From: an uncultured Pelagibacteraceae bacterium
Lineage (GTDB): Bacteria > Pseudomonadota > Alphaproteobacteria > Pelagibacterales > Pelagibacteraceae
Assembly (NCBI GenBank): GCA_902537665.1
Contig: CACBCE010000002.1
Location: 62,001-126,000 of the forward strand
Direction: 5' to 3'
DNA length: 64,000 nucleotides
Shown one piece after another: positions 51,877-60,607 of the stretch; position 1 is the first letter of the stretch; each line of letters opens with the position of its first letter. A program made the translations under genes and the position numbers. The notes under the pieces were generated by a model. That model saw nothing but the letters and a program-made list of their open reading frames with translations, was not told where the DNA came from and made no database searches.

Positions 51877-53184
51877 CTACTTCAATATACTTAAAGATTT
51901 AGTAAAACTAACTGCAAAAGAATCTGCAATATAATCGTAGTTTAATATATTCGCTTCAGATATTACTTTTTCATAAGATAAGTTTATAAAAAAAGTTCTA
52001 TTTGGATCTAATGCTGGGAAAAGATCTCCTAATGCTTTTGTAATCATAATATCAGTAGTCATGGAATGATCTGATCTGATTGCACTTGAAGTTACAGAAG
52101 AGTCCGCTGTTTTATAATCGTTAAAACTGTGAGAGTTACCGATAGATATAAATGCCCAAGGAAATGCAAAATTTAATACCAGGCCAATATCATAAGTCTC
52201 AGCATCATTTCCTGCATCAACAACAGCATCGCTATCGGTGTAACCTAAACTTAAGGAAGAAGAAATTATTTGGGTAATGATTAAATCATAACCTAAAGTA
52301 TAATTGTGTGAAATTGAATTAGTTTCATTTGCGGTGTTGTCCTCCGAATTATGATTAGCTTTAGCATCTGAGTATGAATATCCATAACTAAAAGAATTTC
52401 TCTCCCCAACTGAAAAAAATCCTCCGATACCATACATAAAAGAAAAACTATCAGCATCATTTTGAGAGTCAGATTTGTTAGCTATTAAATAAGGACTTAA
52501 ACTTTGATTTCCTAAAGTGGTGTCAAAACCTAAAGTAAATCCATAGCTTTGAAAATCATCATCGGCTTCTTGATATTGATTAGACGTTGTATGAGATAAA
52601 TTTAATAGCAAGGATGACTCTTCACCAATAGGTCTTGTTGCAGTTATTCCTAAAGATCCACTTTCTGTTCTATCAAATTTTGCTGAATTAAATTCTGCTT
52701 TTGCATCAGAGTCCATTTTAAATCTAGACTTTGAAACACTATTAATATTATCAGTAAAGTTTAAACCAAAACCAATATCTGCAGAAATATTCCATAAACT
52801 AGGTTCTCTATCTAATATTTCTTCTTCAATTTCTTTTAAACTTTCTAAATCTTCTGGACTAAGATCTGTTCTTAGTTTCATTTCTTCAATAATTGTGGTG
52901 GCCTTCTCTGGTGAGTCTACTTGGACTAAAACTGATAACAGATATAATTTGATCTCAATATTTTCTGGATAAATCATAGTTAATCTTTCAAGTGTTGAGA
53001 TCGTTTGTTTGTAATTTCCCATTTTACCTTGTTGCTGTGCATATTTTAAATTCAAATCTAAATCATTTGGTTTTTGTAAAATTTGCATGTAAGTAATATT
53101 TTTCTCAGAAGAAAATACAGAAGTCGTGATCAACAAAAAAGTTGATATTAAAACTGGCATTAATTTATTTAACTTTAAAAACAT
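51877..53184 (-). CDS. TPR-containing outer-membrane barrel protein
   Basis: Protein of about 435 residues from ATG 53184 (MFLKLNKLMPVLISTF), giving a signal peptide ending near VFSS; the frame also opens earlier at 53256, overlapping the Amt-SpoIIE stop. A TPR-like region (about residues 40-120: DLNLKYAQQQGKMGNYKQTI, IEIKLYLLSVLVQVDSPEKA) precedes a long beta-rich barrel (about 145-435) with repeated strands such as SLLLNLSHTT, FSYGYSYSDAKAN and SSSLSLGYTDS. The layout recalls surface-lipoprotein-assembly-modifier (DUF560-like) barrels, which are often next to FecR genes. Function is not established. Confidence 0.75.
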   Translation of the reverse strand: MFLKLNKLMPVLISTFLLITTSVFSSEKNITYMQILQKPNDLDLNLKYAQQQGKMGNYKQTISTLERLTMIYPENIEIKLYLLSVLVQVDSPEKATTIIEEMKLRTDLSPEDLESLKEIEEEILDREPSLWNISADIGFGLNFTDNINSVSKSRFKMDSDAKAEFNSAKFDRTESGSLGITATRPIGEESSLLLNLSHTTSNQYQEADDDFQSYGFTLGFDTTLGNQSLSPYLIANKSDSQNDADSFSFMYGIGGFFSVGERNSFSYGYSYSDAKANHNSEDNTANETNSISHNYTLGYDLIITQIISSSLSLGYTDSDAVVDAGNDAETYDIGLVLNFAFPWAFISIGNSHSFNDYKTADSSVTSSAIRSDHSMTTDIMITKALGDLFPALDPNRTFFINLSYEKVISEANILNYDYIADSFAVSFTKSLSILK

Positions 53185-53245
53185 AAACACCGGAGGATAT
53201 TTACAATATTGATTATTTTCAATTAATAATTTAATTAAATTGTTA

Positions 53246-55399
53246 TTATTTACCAATACTTATAACCGTTAAATCATCTGAAAGAGTTCCGTTTTTACTT
53301 TCAGTTATTACAGAATTTGTAATCTTATCTAGTTGCTTTACAGCATCTTTATTATAATTCTGTTCAATAATATCTATTGATCCATCAATTCCAATTTCGT
53401 TACCCTCTTTATTTAAACTCTCAGACAAGCCATCAGTAAAAGCATAAAATCTTGATCCATTCAGTTTCATCTTGTGTACATTATAAATACTTTTGTCTTT
53501 TTGTTTGATTACTCCTAATGGTGGAGCTGAACTTTCAATTTGATCGTACTTACCATTATCGTTTCGAATGATAGCTGGTTGATGTCCTGCATTTACCCAT
53601 CTGATTTCATCAGTAATCAAACTATACTCGCCAACAATTGATGTCACAAACATGCCTCCAGTTTTTGTATTATTTAAATCATTGTTCATATGAAAAACCA
53701 TTTCATCAGGATCTACTTTTGATTGAGATAAAACTTCAAATAAAGTTGAGGCCTTTGCCATGACCATACCAGCGTGAATGCCCTTACCTGCTACATCAGC
53801 GATAATAAAATAAATACTATCATTGTGTGGGTAAAAACTAAAAAAATCACCTGACACTTCTCTTGCTGCAATATTAATACCGTGCACAGGATAATTCTTT
53901 AAGTTTCTTTTAGGTAAAAAGTTTTCTTGAACTTTAACTGCAAGTTTAACTTCTTTTGAAATTCTCTCACGCCATTTATTTTTTTCATCTTCAGTAGTTT
54001 CAAGCTTGCTCATAAGCTTGTTATAATATAAGCCAATTACCCCTCCAGCAGTGAAAGGATCTTGAGGACCTCTTATTTTCAAGTCTCCTGACTCAGATTG
54101 TTTATCTAAAATTGAAATTAAATCATGTTCAATAGATACTGCATTATGCTCAGCGATATTCAAACCAAGTTCCTCTTGAACGGGACTTACTCTTAATGGA
54201 TAAAATTTATTGAAAAGATTAAGAACTGCATACGCAGAGATAAATGTAAATGCTCCAATACTTATGACCCCAATAAATTGGATCTTAATTTGTGAAAATC
54301 TATCAAGCCCTGTATCCAAAATACTTAAATCACTAAAAAAACCAACCGCTAATGTTCCCCAAATACCTGCAGCCAAATGAACAGGTACAGCACCAACTAC
54401 ATCATCAATTTCATATCTGTTTAAAACTTCGTTAACAAAGATTGCAATTATTGCTCCAATAATTCCAACAAAAATAGAAACAACTGAGGTCATTGAATTA
54501 CATCCGGCTGTAATTGCAACTAAACCTGCAAGAGGTCCCAAGATAACATGAAAAGGATCAGGCTTTTTAAATCTGATGTATGAAATACCTAAACCAGTCA
54601 ACAAACCAAAAGCGGCAGCCAAGAAAGTATTTATCAAAATTAATGGAACAACTTCATCCATTGCACCATTGCTACCACCATTGAAACCAAACCAACCAAA
54701 CCATAAAATTAATGTACCTAAAACTGCTAGAGGAAAACTAGATCCAGTAAACTTACCTTTATTTGCATCTGAATACTTTCCAATTCTAGGTCCTAAAATT
54801 AAAACAGCTGCCAAAGCTATCCATCCCCCAACAGAATGAACAATAGTACTTCCCGCAAAATCTACAAAACCTAAATCAGAAAGCCATCCAGTTGTTTTGA
54901 TTGTACCCGTTGCAACTAACAACTGACTTGTTGCAGCATCATAATTAGATAAATAACTTGAAGACCAAGCCCAATGACCAACTATTGGATAAATTATACC
55001 AGTAGCTAAAACCGTCATAATTAAGTAACCGTTAAACTTCATTCTTTCGGCGACAGCGCCTGAAATAATGGTAGCAGCTGTTGCAACAAACATTGCTTGG
55101 AAAACAAAATAAGTCATGTATTCAGAAATATCTGTTTTGAAAAAAAATAAATCTGTACCAAAAAAACCATTGTAAGATGTTCCAAACATCAAACCAAATC
55201 CAAATAACCAAAAGATAACTACAGATACACCAAAGTCTGCAGCATTTTTTAATGCAACATTAATACTATTTTTGTGTCTCGATAAACCTGTCTCCATGCA
55301 CATAAAACCTGCTTGCATGATAAAGACTAAAATCGCACAATTGATTACCCATAAAGTATCGATATTACTTCTTAATATTTCCATAACCTCTTCAGCCAT
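53246..55399 (-). CDS. Ammonium transporter fused to SpoIIE-type PP2C phosphatase (Amt-SpoIIE)
   Basis: Fusion of 717 residues. Residues about 10-400 are a complete Amt/MEP channel with eleven helices: Asp180 and His188 in DFAGSTIVHS and His341 in VVGAVPVHLAAG form the ammonium-selecting Asp and the twin-His pore; GWFGFNGGSN near 235-244 and the C-terminal LGLNIAEHNA (411-420) are conserved. A linker with a helical segment leads to a PP2C/SpoIIE domain (470-717) with intact motifs VSGDFF 515-520, ADVAGKG 534-540, NAGH 603-606, FTDGLSE 654-660 and DD 708-709. It can plausibly couple ammonium passage to dephosphorylation of the STAS proteins encoded nearby. It follows the pilin genes by 89 nt. 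Confidence 0.95.
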   Translation of the reverse strand: MAEEVMEILRSNIDTLWVINCAILVFIMQAGFMCMETGLSRHKNSINVALKNAADFGVSVVIFWLFGFGLMFGTSYNGFFGTDLFFFKTDISEYMTYFVFQAMFVATAATIISGAVAERMKFNGYLIMTVLATGIIYPIVGHWAWSSSYLSNYDAATSQLLVATGTIKTTGWLSDLGFVDFAGSTIVHSVGGWIALAAVLILGPRIGKYSDANKGKFTGSSFPLAVLGTLILWFGWFGFNGGSNGAMDEVVPLILINTFLAAAFGLLTGLGISYIRFKKPDPFHVILGPLAGLVAITAGCNSMTSVVSIFVGIIGAIIAIFVNEVLNRYEIDDVVGAVPVHLAAGIWGTLAVGFFSDLSILDTGLDRFSQIKIQFIGVISIGAFTFISAYAVLNLFNKFYPLRVSPVQEELGLNIAEHNAVSIEHDLISILDKQSESGDLKIRGPQDPFTAGGVIGLYYNKLMSKLETTEDEKNKWRERISKEVKLAVKVQENFLPKRNLKNYPVHGINIAAREVSGDFFSFYPHNDSIYFIIADVAGKGIHAGMVMAKASTLFEVLSQSKVDPDEMVFHMNNDLNNTKTGGMFVTSIVGEYSLITDEIRWVNAGHQPAIIRNDNGKYDQIESSAPPLGVIKQKDKSIYNVHKMKLNGSRFYAFTDGLSESLNKEGNEIGIDGSIDIIEQNYNKDAVKQLDKITNSVITESKNGTLSDDLTVISIGK

Positions 55400-55488
55400 T
55401 ATATTTAAATTTATAATCTCTAGGTGTGATTATTTTTTGATAGCGTAAACAATAAAGTTAAAATTAATTTTTTCATTTAAATTTAATT

Positions 55489-55911
55489 TTAACAATCGTC
55501 GCTTTTTACAAAATTACCGTTTCGACTAAGTGTTAATTCACAGGCATCACTCGATTTATTTTCTTTTGCTGTAATAATAAAGTCAGATGTACCTTTACTA
55601 GCAATACATATATTGTACCCTAGGTCAGCTCCAATTTGATCGGCACCTCCAAACAATGTTGTTTCAATTTGACTTGAGGTTGTTGCACTGGGAGTACAAG
55701 TATCTGTTGCTTGTGAATAATAACTTCCTGTATTTGAATATTCTTCAGTTTGAGCTAGTGTTATTTGTTGCATTACATTTTGCGTGGACTTTTGCTTAGT
55801 ACCACTAATATATCCGTTGTAAGCAACTGTACCTACGGCAGATAAAATTCCAATAATTGCAACAACTACTAAAAGCTCGACTAAAGTAAAGCCAGAACTT
55901 TTAGTAGTCAT
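55489..55911 (-). CDS. Type IV pilin
   Basis: Pilin or pseudopilin of 140 residues. A very short leader (MTTKSSG) precedes the cleavage site G-F and the class III-type N-terminal helix FTLVELLVVVAIIGILSAVG, with Glu at mature position 5. The C-terminal region contains cysteines (TDTCTPSA, NICIAS, DACELT, SDDC) that likely form the disulfide-bonded loop of type IVa pilins. It lies 35 nt after the other pilin gene and is the second of the pair. Confidence 0.93.
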   Translation of the reverse strand: MTTKSSGFTLVELLVVVAIIGILSAVGTVAYNGYISGTKQKSTQNVMQQITLAQTEEYSNTGSYYSQATDTCTPSATTSSQIETTLFGGADQIGADLGYNICIASKGTSDFIITAKENKSSDACELTLSRNGNFVKSDDC

Positions 55912-55946
55912 AAATATTTTTTCTACTCAACTGTTAATAACAATAA

Positions 55947-56429
55947 CTATTCTACTTCTACTGTATTTTGTAATGTAGAAGTTCTTTCATCAGCATTACA
56001 TGCTTTAGTAGTTGTTCCAACTTCCTCAAAGCAAGTAGTTATCGTAATTACATCATTATCCTCTGTAAGCTTGGTCATACCAATTACTAAGGTTGTAGCA
56101 GCAGTACCTGTTACAGCAGCATTACCTGTTGAATGAGGATTTTTGAAATCCGCTAATGCTGTTGCCGCAGCTGCTGGAATCCCAGATGATGCATCACCAC
56201 AAGTAAAGCTAGCTGAACCTTTTACCAACATTGTGCTTTCACCTAAGTTACATTTTTGTATTTCTGCAGCCATATATTTTACTACAGCAGAATGGTTAGA
56301 TTTTGTTGCATTGTCTTTTGCTGCGCCCGTATAACCTTGGTAAGCAACTGTTCCAACTGCAGCTAAAATACCAATGATTGCTACAACAACTAATAATTCG
56401 ATAAGTGTGAACCCTTTGTTATTTTTCAT
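55947..56429 (-). CDS. Type IV pilin
   Basis: Pilin of 160 residues. Leader MKNNKG, cleavage G-F, then the N-methylated helix FTLIELLVVVAIIGILAAVG with Glu5. The globular part has four cysteines (IQKCNLG, FTCGDAS, TTCFEEV, KACNADE). Nearly the same N-terminus as its neighbour but a different globular domain, so they may be a major and a minor pilin. The start has a good Shine-Dalgarno (AGAGGAAA, 3-4 nt before ATG) and a long divergent upstream region shared with the STAS genes. Confidence 0.94.
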   Translation of the reverse strand: MKNNKGFTLIELLVVVAIIGILAAVGTVAYQGYTGAAKDNATKSNHSAVVKYMAAEIQKCNLGESTMLVKGSASFTCGDASSGIPAAAATALADFKNPHSTGNAAVTGTAATTLVIGMTKLTEDNDVITITTCFEEVGTTTKACNADERTSTLQNTVEVE

Positions 56430-56592
56430 GTTTCCTCTTTAATTAATTAATTAATTATAAAAATTTATAAAAATTATCGATAAAGTAAACTAATAATTTA
56501 GAGGGATTTATCTCATTAATTTATAGAATTGCTCAAATTGGGTTTAATTTAGTGGTGTTTTTTGTTATTAGCTTATTAATAAATTTAAAATA
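56430..56592. promoter_or_regulatory. Divergent regulatory region between pilins and STAS genes
   Basis: This 163-bp spacer contains the pilin ribosome-binding site (AGAGG on the minus strand at about 56433-56441), a run of AATT repeats (AATTAATTAATTAATT around 56441-56456) and no recognisable tRNA or riboswitch. It must drive both the pilin/Amt-SpoIIE run and the STAS-STAS-RsbW operon. Confidence 0.5.
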
Positions 56593-56877
56593 ATGAAATT
56601 TAAAACAATAGAGCAGGAAAATATTAGCACAGTATTTCTCAATGGTGAGATAGACATGGATATTGCAGATAGCGTAAGAGAAGTTGTTTTTCCTCTCATT
56701 GATGCTGGCAAAGAAGTTCATTTAAATTTAAAAGATGTTCAATATATGGACTCTTCTGGAATTTCAGTAATTGTTGAGAGTAATCAAAGAGCAAAAGAAA
56801 AAAATACTAAAGTAGAGTTAAAAGAGGTAAGCGCGCCTGTTGAAAAAGTTTTAGCAATGGCGAGGAAATTTTTATGA
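56593..56877 (+). CDS. STAS-domain anti-sigma-factor antagonist-like protein 1
   Basis: Single STAS domain of 94 residues. The phospho-acceptor segment YMDSSGISV has its serines at 54-55, matching the SpoIIAA/RsbV site where the kinase phosphorylates and SpoIIE-type phosphatases remove phosphate. The start TVFLNGEIDMDIADSVRE and ERKV-like end VLAMARKFL are typical. It overlaps the second STAS gene by 4 bp. Partner candidates are the Amt-SpoIIE and CHASE2-SpoIIE phosphatases and the RsbW-like kinase all within 9 kb. Confidence 0.94.
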   Translation: MKFKTIEQENISTVFLNGEIDMDIADSVREVVFPLIDAGKEVHLNLKDVQYMDSSGISVIVESNQRAKEKNTKVELKEVSAPVEKVLAMARKFL

Positions 56878-57173
56878 CCTATAAAGTTACAGAAGAAGGC
56901 GATACAAGCACTGTTTTTTTAGATGGTGAAATTGATATGGATAAAACAGAAGGTGCTAAAGAAATTATTTTTCCTCTTATAGATGCAGGAAAAAATGTAA
57001 ATTTAAATTTAAGTAATGTTCAATACATGGATTCATCTGGAATTTCTGTTCTAATTGAAAGCCACCAAAAAGCATTAGAAAAAGGAACAAAGCTTGTCAT
57101 TAAAGATGTAAGTAAATCAGTTTTAAAAGTGATCATGATGGCAAAATTGGAACAAATATTAAATTTGGAATAA
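56874..57173 (+). CDS. STAS-domain anti-sigma-factor antagonist-like protein 2
   Basis: Second STAS protein, 99 residues, clearly a paralogue of the first: TVFLDGEIDMDKTEGAKEI, DAGKNVNLNLSNVQYMDSSG and SVLIESHQKALEKGTK align almost without gaps, with serines again at 54-55. Its C-terminus is longer (LKVIMMAKLEQILNLE). Duplication next to two different phosphatases suggests each STAS protein has its own phosphatase and competes for one kinase, which is inference. Confidence 0.94.
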   Translation: MTYKVTEEGDTSTVFLDGEIDMDKTEGAKEIIFPLIDAGKNVNLNLSNVQYMDSSGISVLIESHQKALEKGTKLVIKDVSKSVLKVIMMAKLEQILNLE

Positions 57174-57177
57174 ATTC

Positions 57178-57609
57178 ATGAGTGAAACTGCTCACCAAGA
57201 TCACACAGAAAAAAAAGCTTTTTTAGTAAATTCTTCTAGTTTGAAGGATGTTAGAATTTTTTGCAGGGAAGTTTTTGAAAAAATTCATATTCAAGAGGAT
57301 CTTAAAGATGAATTAGTATTGGCTATAGCTGAAGCTGCACAAAATATTGTTAAACATGCTTTTAAAAACGCTGCAAGTCCTAATGAGCTTATGGTTGTGC
57401 AAATAAGTTGTGAGAACAACAAACTCCAAATTGCTTTTTATGATAGAGGCACTCCAGTTGATCCAAAAAAAGTTAAGCATAGAGAAATCGACAATGTTAA
57501 ACCAGGAGGATTAGGTACATTTTTTATTCAAGAAATAATGGATGCTGTTGAATTTAAAGATGGAAATAAACCTTGGATTAACCATTTAGTCTTAACTAAA
57601 CAATTATAA
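57178..57609 (+). CDS. RsbW-like serine kinase/anti-sigma-type ATPase
   Basis: GHKL ATP-binding protein of 143 residues, the kinase/switch component of a partner-switching system. The N-box is ELVLAIAEAAQNIVKHAF at 45-62 (Glu52, Asn56), the G1 box is FYDRGTPVDP near 87-96 and the G2 box is GGLGTFFIQE near 110-119. By RsbW/SpoIIAB precedent it phosphorylates the STAS proteins and, when free, binds another target. It lies 4 nt after the second STAS gene and converges on pilC with a 5-nt gap. No sigma factor gene is in the window. Confidence 0.94.
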   Translation: MSETAHQDHTEKKAFLVNSSSLKDVRIFCREVFEKIHIQEDLKDELVLAIAEAAQNIVKHAFKNAASPNELMVVQISCENNKLQIAFYDRGTPVDPKKVKHREIDNVKPGGLGTFFIQEIMDAVEFKDGNKPWINHLVLTKQL

Positions 57610-57614
57610 AATTA

Positions 57615-58850
57615 TTAACCAATCAATGCACCAACATTGAAAATTGGTGAGTACATTGCAATCATTAATCCACCAATCATGACCCCCATGAAAACAATCA
57701 TGATTGGTTCAATTAATGAAGACATGTTATCAACTGTTGTATCAAATTCCTCCTCGTAATAAGAAGATACAGAATTAAACATTTCATCTAATTGACCAGT
57801 TTGTTCACCAACAGAGATTAATTGACTAAACGTTGGTGGAAAGAGTGGTTCTTTTAAAAAAAGTTTTGTCAGCGTGTCTCCTGAAAACACACCTTTTTTC
57901 ACATTTTCTAAAGCGTCAGTTACAACATCATTATTACTAACTGATTTTGCAATCTCTAAGCTTTCTAATAAATTTACACCTGCAGCACTTAAGTTACCTA
58001 GTATTAATGAAATTCTTGCTAACAAAGATTTTAAAATCATATCTCCAAAAATAGGTAATCTTAAAACTTGTCTGTGCCATTTAAAACGAATAGCTGCATT
58101 TTTTTTTGTAATAAATCTAAATCCAAAGAAACCAATTATTCCACCAAATAAAATTGTTTTTCCACCAGCCCCTCTTAAAAAATCACTCATAGACATAATT
58201 GTAGCTGTAGCAGCTGGAAGTTCTATACCCATTCCATCATACATTTTAGCGAATACTGGAACTACTTTTACTAACATAAAAGCACTAACTGTAATTGCTA
58301 CAGTAAACATGATTGATGGATACATTAAAGCTGACTTAATTTTCTTTTTAATTTTTTCTTTTTTTTCTAAAGACTCAACAATTTTCATCAAGAAAACGTC
58401 AAGTTTACCACTGGCTTCTCCTGCTTTTATTAAGTTGACATATACGTTGTCAAAATGTTGAGGATATTTCTCAAAACATTTAGATAAGTTTACACCACCT
58501 TCTAAACTCTTTCTTATATCCTCAATAATATCTTTAATACCTGGGTTATCCATTTGATCTCTTAACATTGCTAAGACTTGTAATATTGGCAAACCTGCCT
58601 TAACCATTGTTGCAAATTGCTTAGAAAATATGAGGATATCCTCTACTTTAACCTTCTTTTTCCCACTTAAAAATGAAAGACCACCAGATTTCTTTTTTGT
58701 GCCCTCTTTCTTTTTTTTAGTTTTAACAATGTCAGTAATTATTATTTTTTTTTCTTTTAATAAATGTGAAGCCTCATCAAGGTTTATGGCCTCTATATCG
58801 CCTTGAACATATTTTCCGTCAGAAATTCCTTTATAAGTAAAAGCTTCCAT
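57615..58850 (-). CDS. pilC: Type IV pilus inner-membrane platform protein
   Basis: Polytopic GspF/PilC protein of 411 residues that anchors the assembly ATPase. The start FTYKGISDGKYVQGDIEA, then KFAT-like FSKQFATMVKAGLPILQVL near 88-106, GEASGKLDVFLMKIVESLEKK near 160, and the second copy SVGEQTGQLDEMFNSVSSYY near 340 show the doubled T2SSF domain. Three helices follow the family pattern, and the last helix ends IAMYSPIFNVGALIG, the PilC hallmark. It starts 5 nt after pilB. Confidence 0.95.
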   Translation of the reverse strand: MEAFTYKGISDGKYVQGDIEAINLDEASHLLKEKKIIITDIVKTKKKKEGTKKKSGGLSFLSGKKKVKVEDILIFSKQFATMVKAGLPILQVLAMLRDQMDNPGIKDIIEDIRKSLEGGVNLSKCFEKYPQHFDNVYVNLIKAGEASGKLDVFLMKIVESLEKKEKIKKKIKSALMYPSIMFTVAITVSAFMLVKVVPVFAKMYDGMGIELPAATATIMSMSDFLRGAGGKTILFGGIIGFFGFRFITKKNAAIRFKWHRQVLRLPIFGDMILKSLLARISLILGNLSAAGVNLLESLEIAKSVSNNDVVTDALENVKKGVFSGDTLTKLFLKEPLFPPTFSQLISVGEQTGQLDEMFNSVSSYYEEEFDTTVDNMSSLIEPIMIVFMGVMIGGLMIAMYSPIFNVGALIG

Positions 58851-58855
58851 TGATT

Positions 58856-60607
58856 TTATTCGCCAGAAAGAACTCTTTCAAATTCTCTAAAATTAAGCTC
58901 GCCTGATGCAATTAATCTTCTACCCATATCTTGCATTGTCTGGAAACCTTCTTTAACACCGATTTCCCTTAATTCAGGAGTTGTAGCCTGTCTTAAAATT
59001 GCTTCCTTAAGTGGTTTTGTTACTACTAAAATTTCATAAATACCTTGTCGACCTTTATAACCAGTGTTGTTACATTTAGGACAACCTTTACCTTTGACAG
59101 CTTTAACTCTTGAAGCAAGTTCGGCTGTAAAACCTAAGTCTTGTAAAACCTTAGGTGTAACATCATCGTCCGGTACTCTACAATCTTTACAATTTTTTCT
59201 AGCTAATCTTTGAGCTACTACAAGTTGACAAGCAGCACTAATTAAATAGTCAGGTGTCCCCATGTTTTGTAATCTTGTAATTGTGCTTGGCGCATCGTTG
59301 GTGTGTAAAGTACTAAATACTAAGTGACCAGTTAAAGCAGCTTTCAATCCTATATCCACTGTTTCTTTATCTCGCATCTCTCCTACAAGAATAATTTCTG
59401 GGTCTTGTCTTAAAAATGATCTTAAGGCTGATGCAAAAGTTAATCCGATATCATCTTTAATTTGTACTTGCCCTACACCTTCTAAATCATATTCAACAGG
59501 ATCTTCAGCTGTTAAAATATTCAAATGAGGACGACTTACTTCTTTTAAAATACTATACAAGGTTGTTGACTTTCCAGATCCAGTTGGTCCAGTTACTAAG
59601 ATTAATCCTTGAGTACTATTGATTGCTTTTCTAAGATTTTTTAAATCTTGTTCTTCAAAATTTAATTGTTCAAGTTTAATATCACCTGCGTCTTTGTTCA
59701 ATATACGCATTACAATTCTTTCATTACTTGCGGTTGGCAAAATAGATAAACGAAGATCTACTACTTTATTATCTATCTTGAAATTAATCGCTCCATCTTG
59801 TGGCAATCTTCTTTCTGCAATATCGAGTTTACCCATGATTTTAAATCTAGTAACTACGGCACCATAGTTATCATGAAGGAACTGTTTATATTGCTCTTGT
59901 TCTGAAAGCATTCCATCTAATCGGTATCGAACTCTTGAAGAAAATCTATAAGGCTCAATGTGAATATCACTGACTCCCATTTTAATTGCTTCAGCAACAA
60001 CAGCTGTACTAAACTTGATTACTTCAGACTCATTTTCTATAGCTTCAATGTCTTCTTCGGGAGCTTTTTCTAAAACTTCACCTGCTTCTCCTAAATCACT
60101 TTCAAAAGTTTTTATTTTTTTTCTATTTTCATCTCTTATTGATGCAATAGTAACTTCATCAGTTTCACTAGATAACCTCTCAATGAATTCTGAAATTTCT
60201 GAAATTTTTGCTGCATGTAATTCAATATTTTTTTTAGTGATAGCTTTTAAGTTTCTCATCAGTCCAAGTTTTGAACTGTCAGGTATGGCAATATGTAAAG
60301 TTTTTCCATCTATTTTAAAAGGTGCTACAAAATTTACTTTTATATAATTTGATGGCAGTACTGTTTTAATATCTTGATTAACTTCAACTTTTTTTAAATC
60401 AACGGTTTCTAGATTTTGTTCTTTTATTAATAAATCAATTATTTTTTGTTCATCAGTAAGTTTTAGTTCGAAAATAGCATCAATTTGAGAACTATTATTT
60501 TCAGAGCTAATTTTTTTTATATTTATTAAGTCTTTTCCCGAAATGATATCATTATCAATTAACACATTGACTAAATTAATTTCACTTTCTCGACTTATCT
60601 TTAACAT
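58856..60607 (-). CDS. pilB: Type IV pilus assembly ATPase
   Basis: Hexameric extension ATPase of 583 residues. An N-terminal GSPII_E N domain is followed by the catalytic part: Walker A VTGPTGSGKSTTLYS near 340, Asp-box ILTAEDPVEYDLEGVGQVQI near 367-386, Walker B ILVGEMRDKETVD near 403 (Met replaces the usual Ile in GEIRD) and His-box GHLVFSTLHTNDAPS near 423. The zinc-binding tetracysteine is CKDC and CPKCNNTGYKGRQGIYE. It abuts pilC by 5 nt and the secretin by a 1-bp overlap. No PilT retraction ATPase is in the window. Confidence 0.97.
   Translation of the reverse strand: MLKISRESEINLVNVLIDNDIISGKDLINIKKISSENNSSQIDAIFELKLTDEQKIIDLLIKEQNLETVDLKKVEVNQDIKTVLPSNYIKVNFVAPFKIDGKTLHIAIPDSSKLGLMRNLKAITKKNIELHAAKISEISEFIERLSSETDEVTIASIRDENRKKIKTFESDLGEAGEVLEKAPEEDIEAIENESEVIKFSTAVVAEAIKMGVSDIHIEPYRFSSRVRYRLDGMLSEQEQYKQFLHDNYGAVVTRFKIMGKLDIAERRLPQDGAINFKIDNKVVDLRLSILPTASNERIVMRILNKDAGDIKLEQLNFEEQDLKNLRKAINSTQGLILVTGPTGSGKSTTLYSILKEVSRPHLNILTAEDPVEYDLEGVGQVQIKDDIGLTFASALRSFLRQDPEIILVGEMRDKETVDIGLKAALTGHLVFSTLHTNDAPSTITRLQNMGTPDYLISAACQLVVAQRLARKNCKDCRVPDDDVTPKVLQDLGFTAELASRVKAVKGKGCPKCNNTGYKGRQGIYEILVVTKPLKEAILRQATTPELREIGVKEGFQTMQDMGRRLIASGELNFREFERVLSGE

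Noticed and set aside
56441..56456. AATTAATTAATTAATT run as a regulator binding site
   Set aside because: Simple AT tetranucleotide repeats are common in such DNA; no second copy near related genes supports a specific site.
57874..58461. 195-codon plus-strand frame opposite pilC
   Set aside because: The minus-strand PilC has full family motifs; the plus frame lacks any recognisable domain or start signal.
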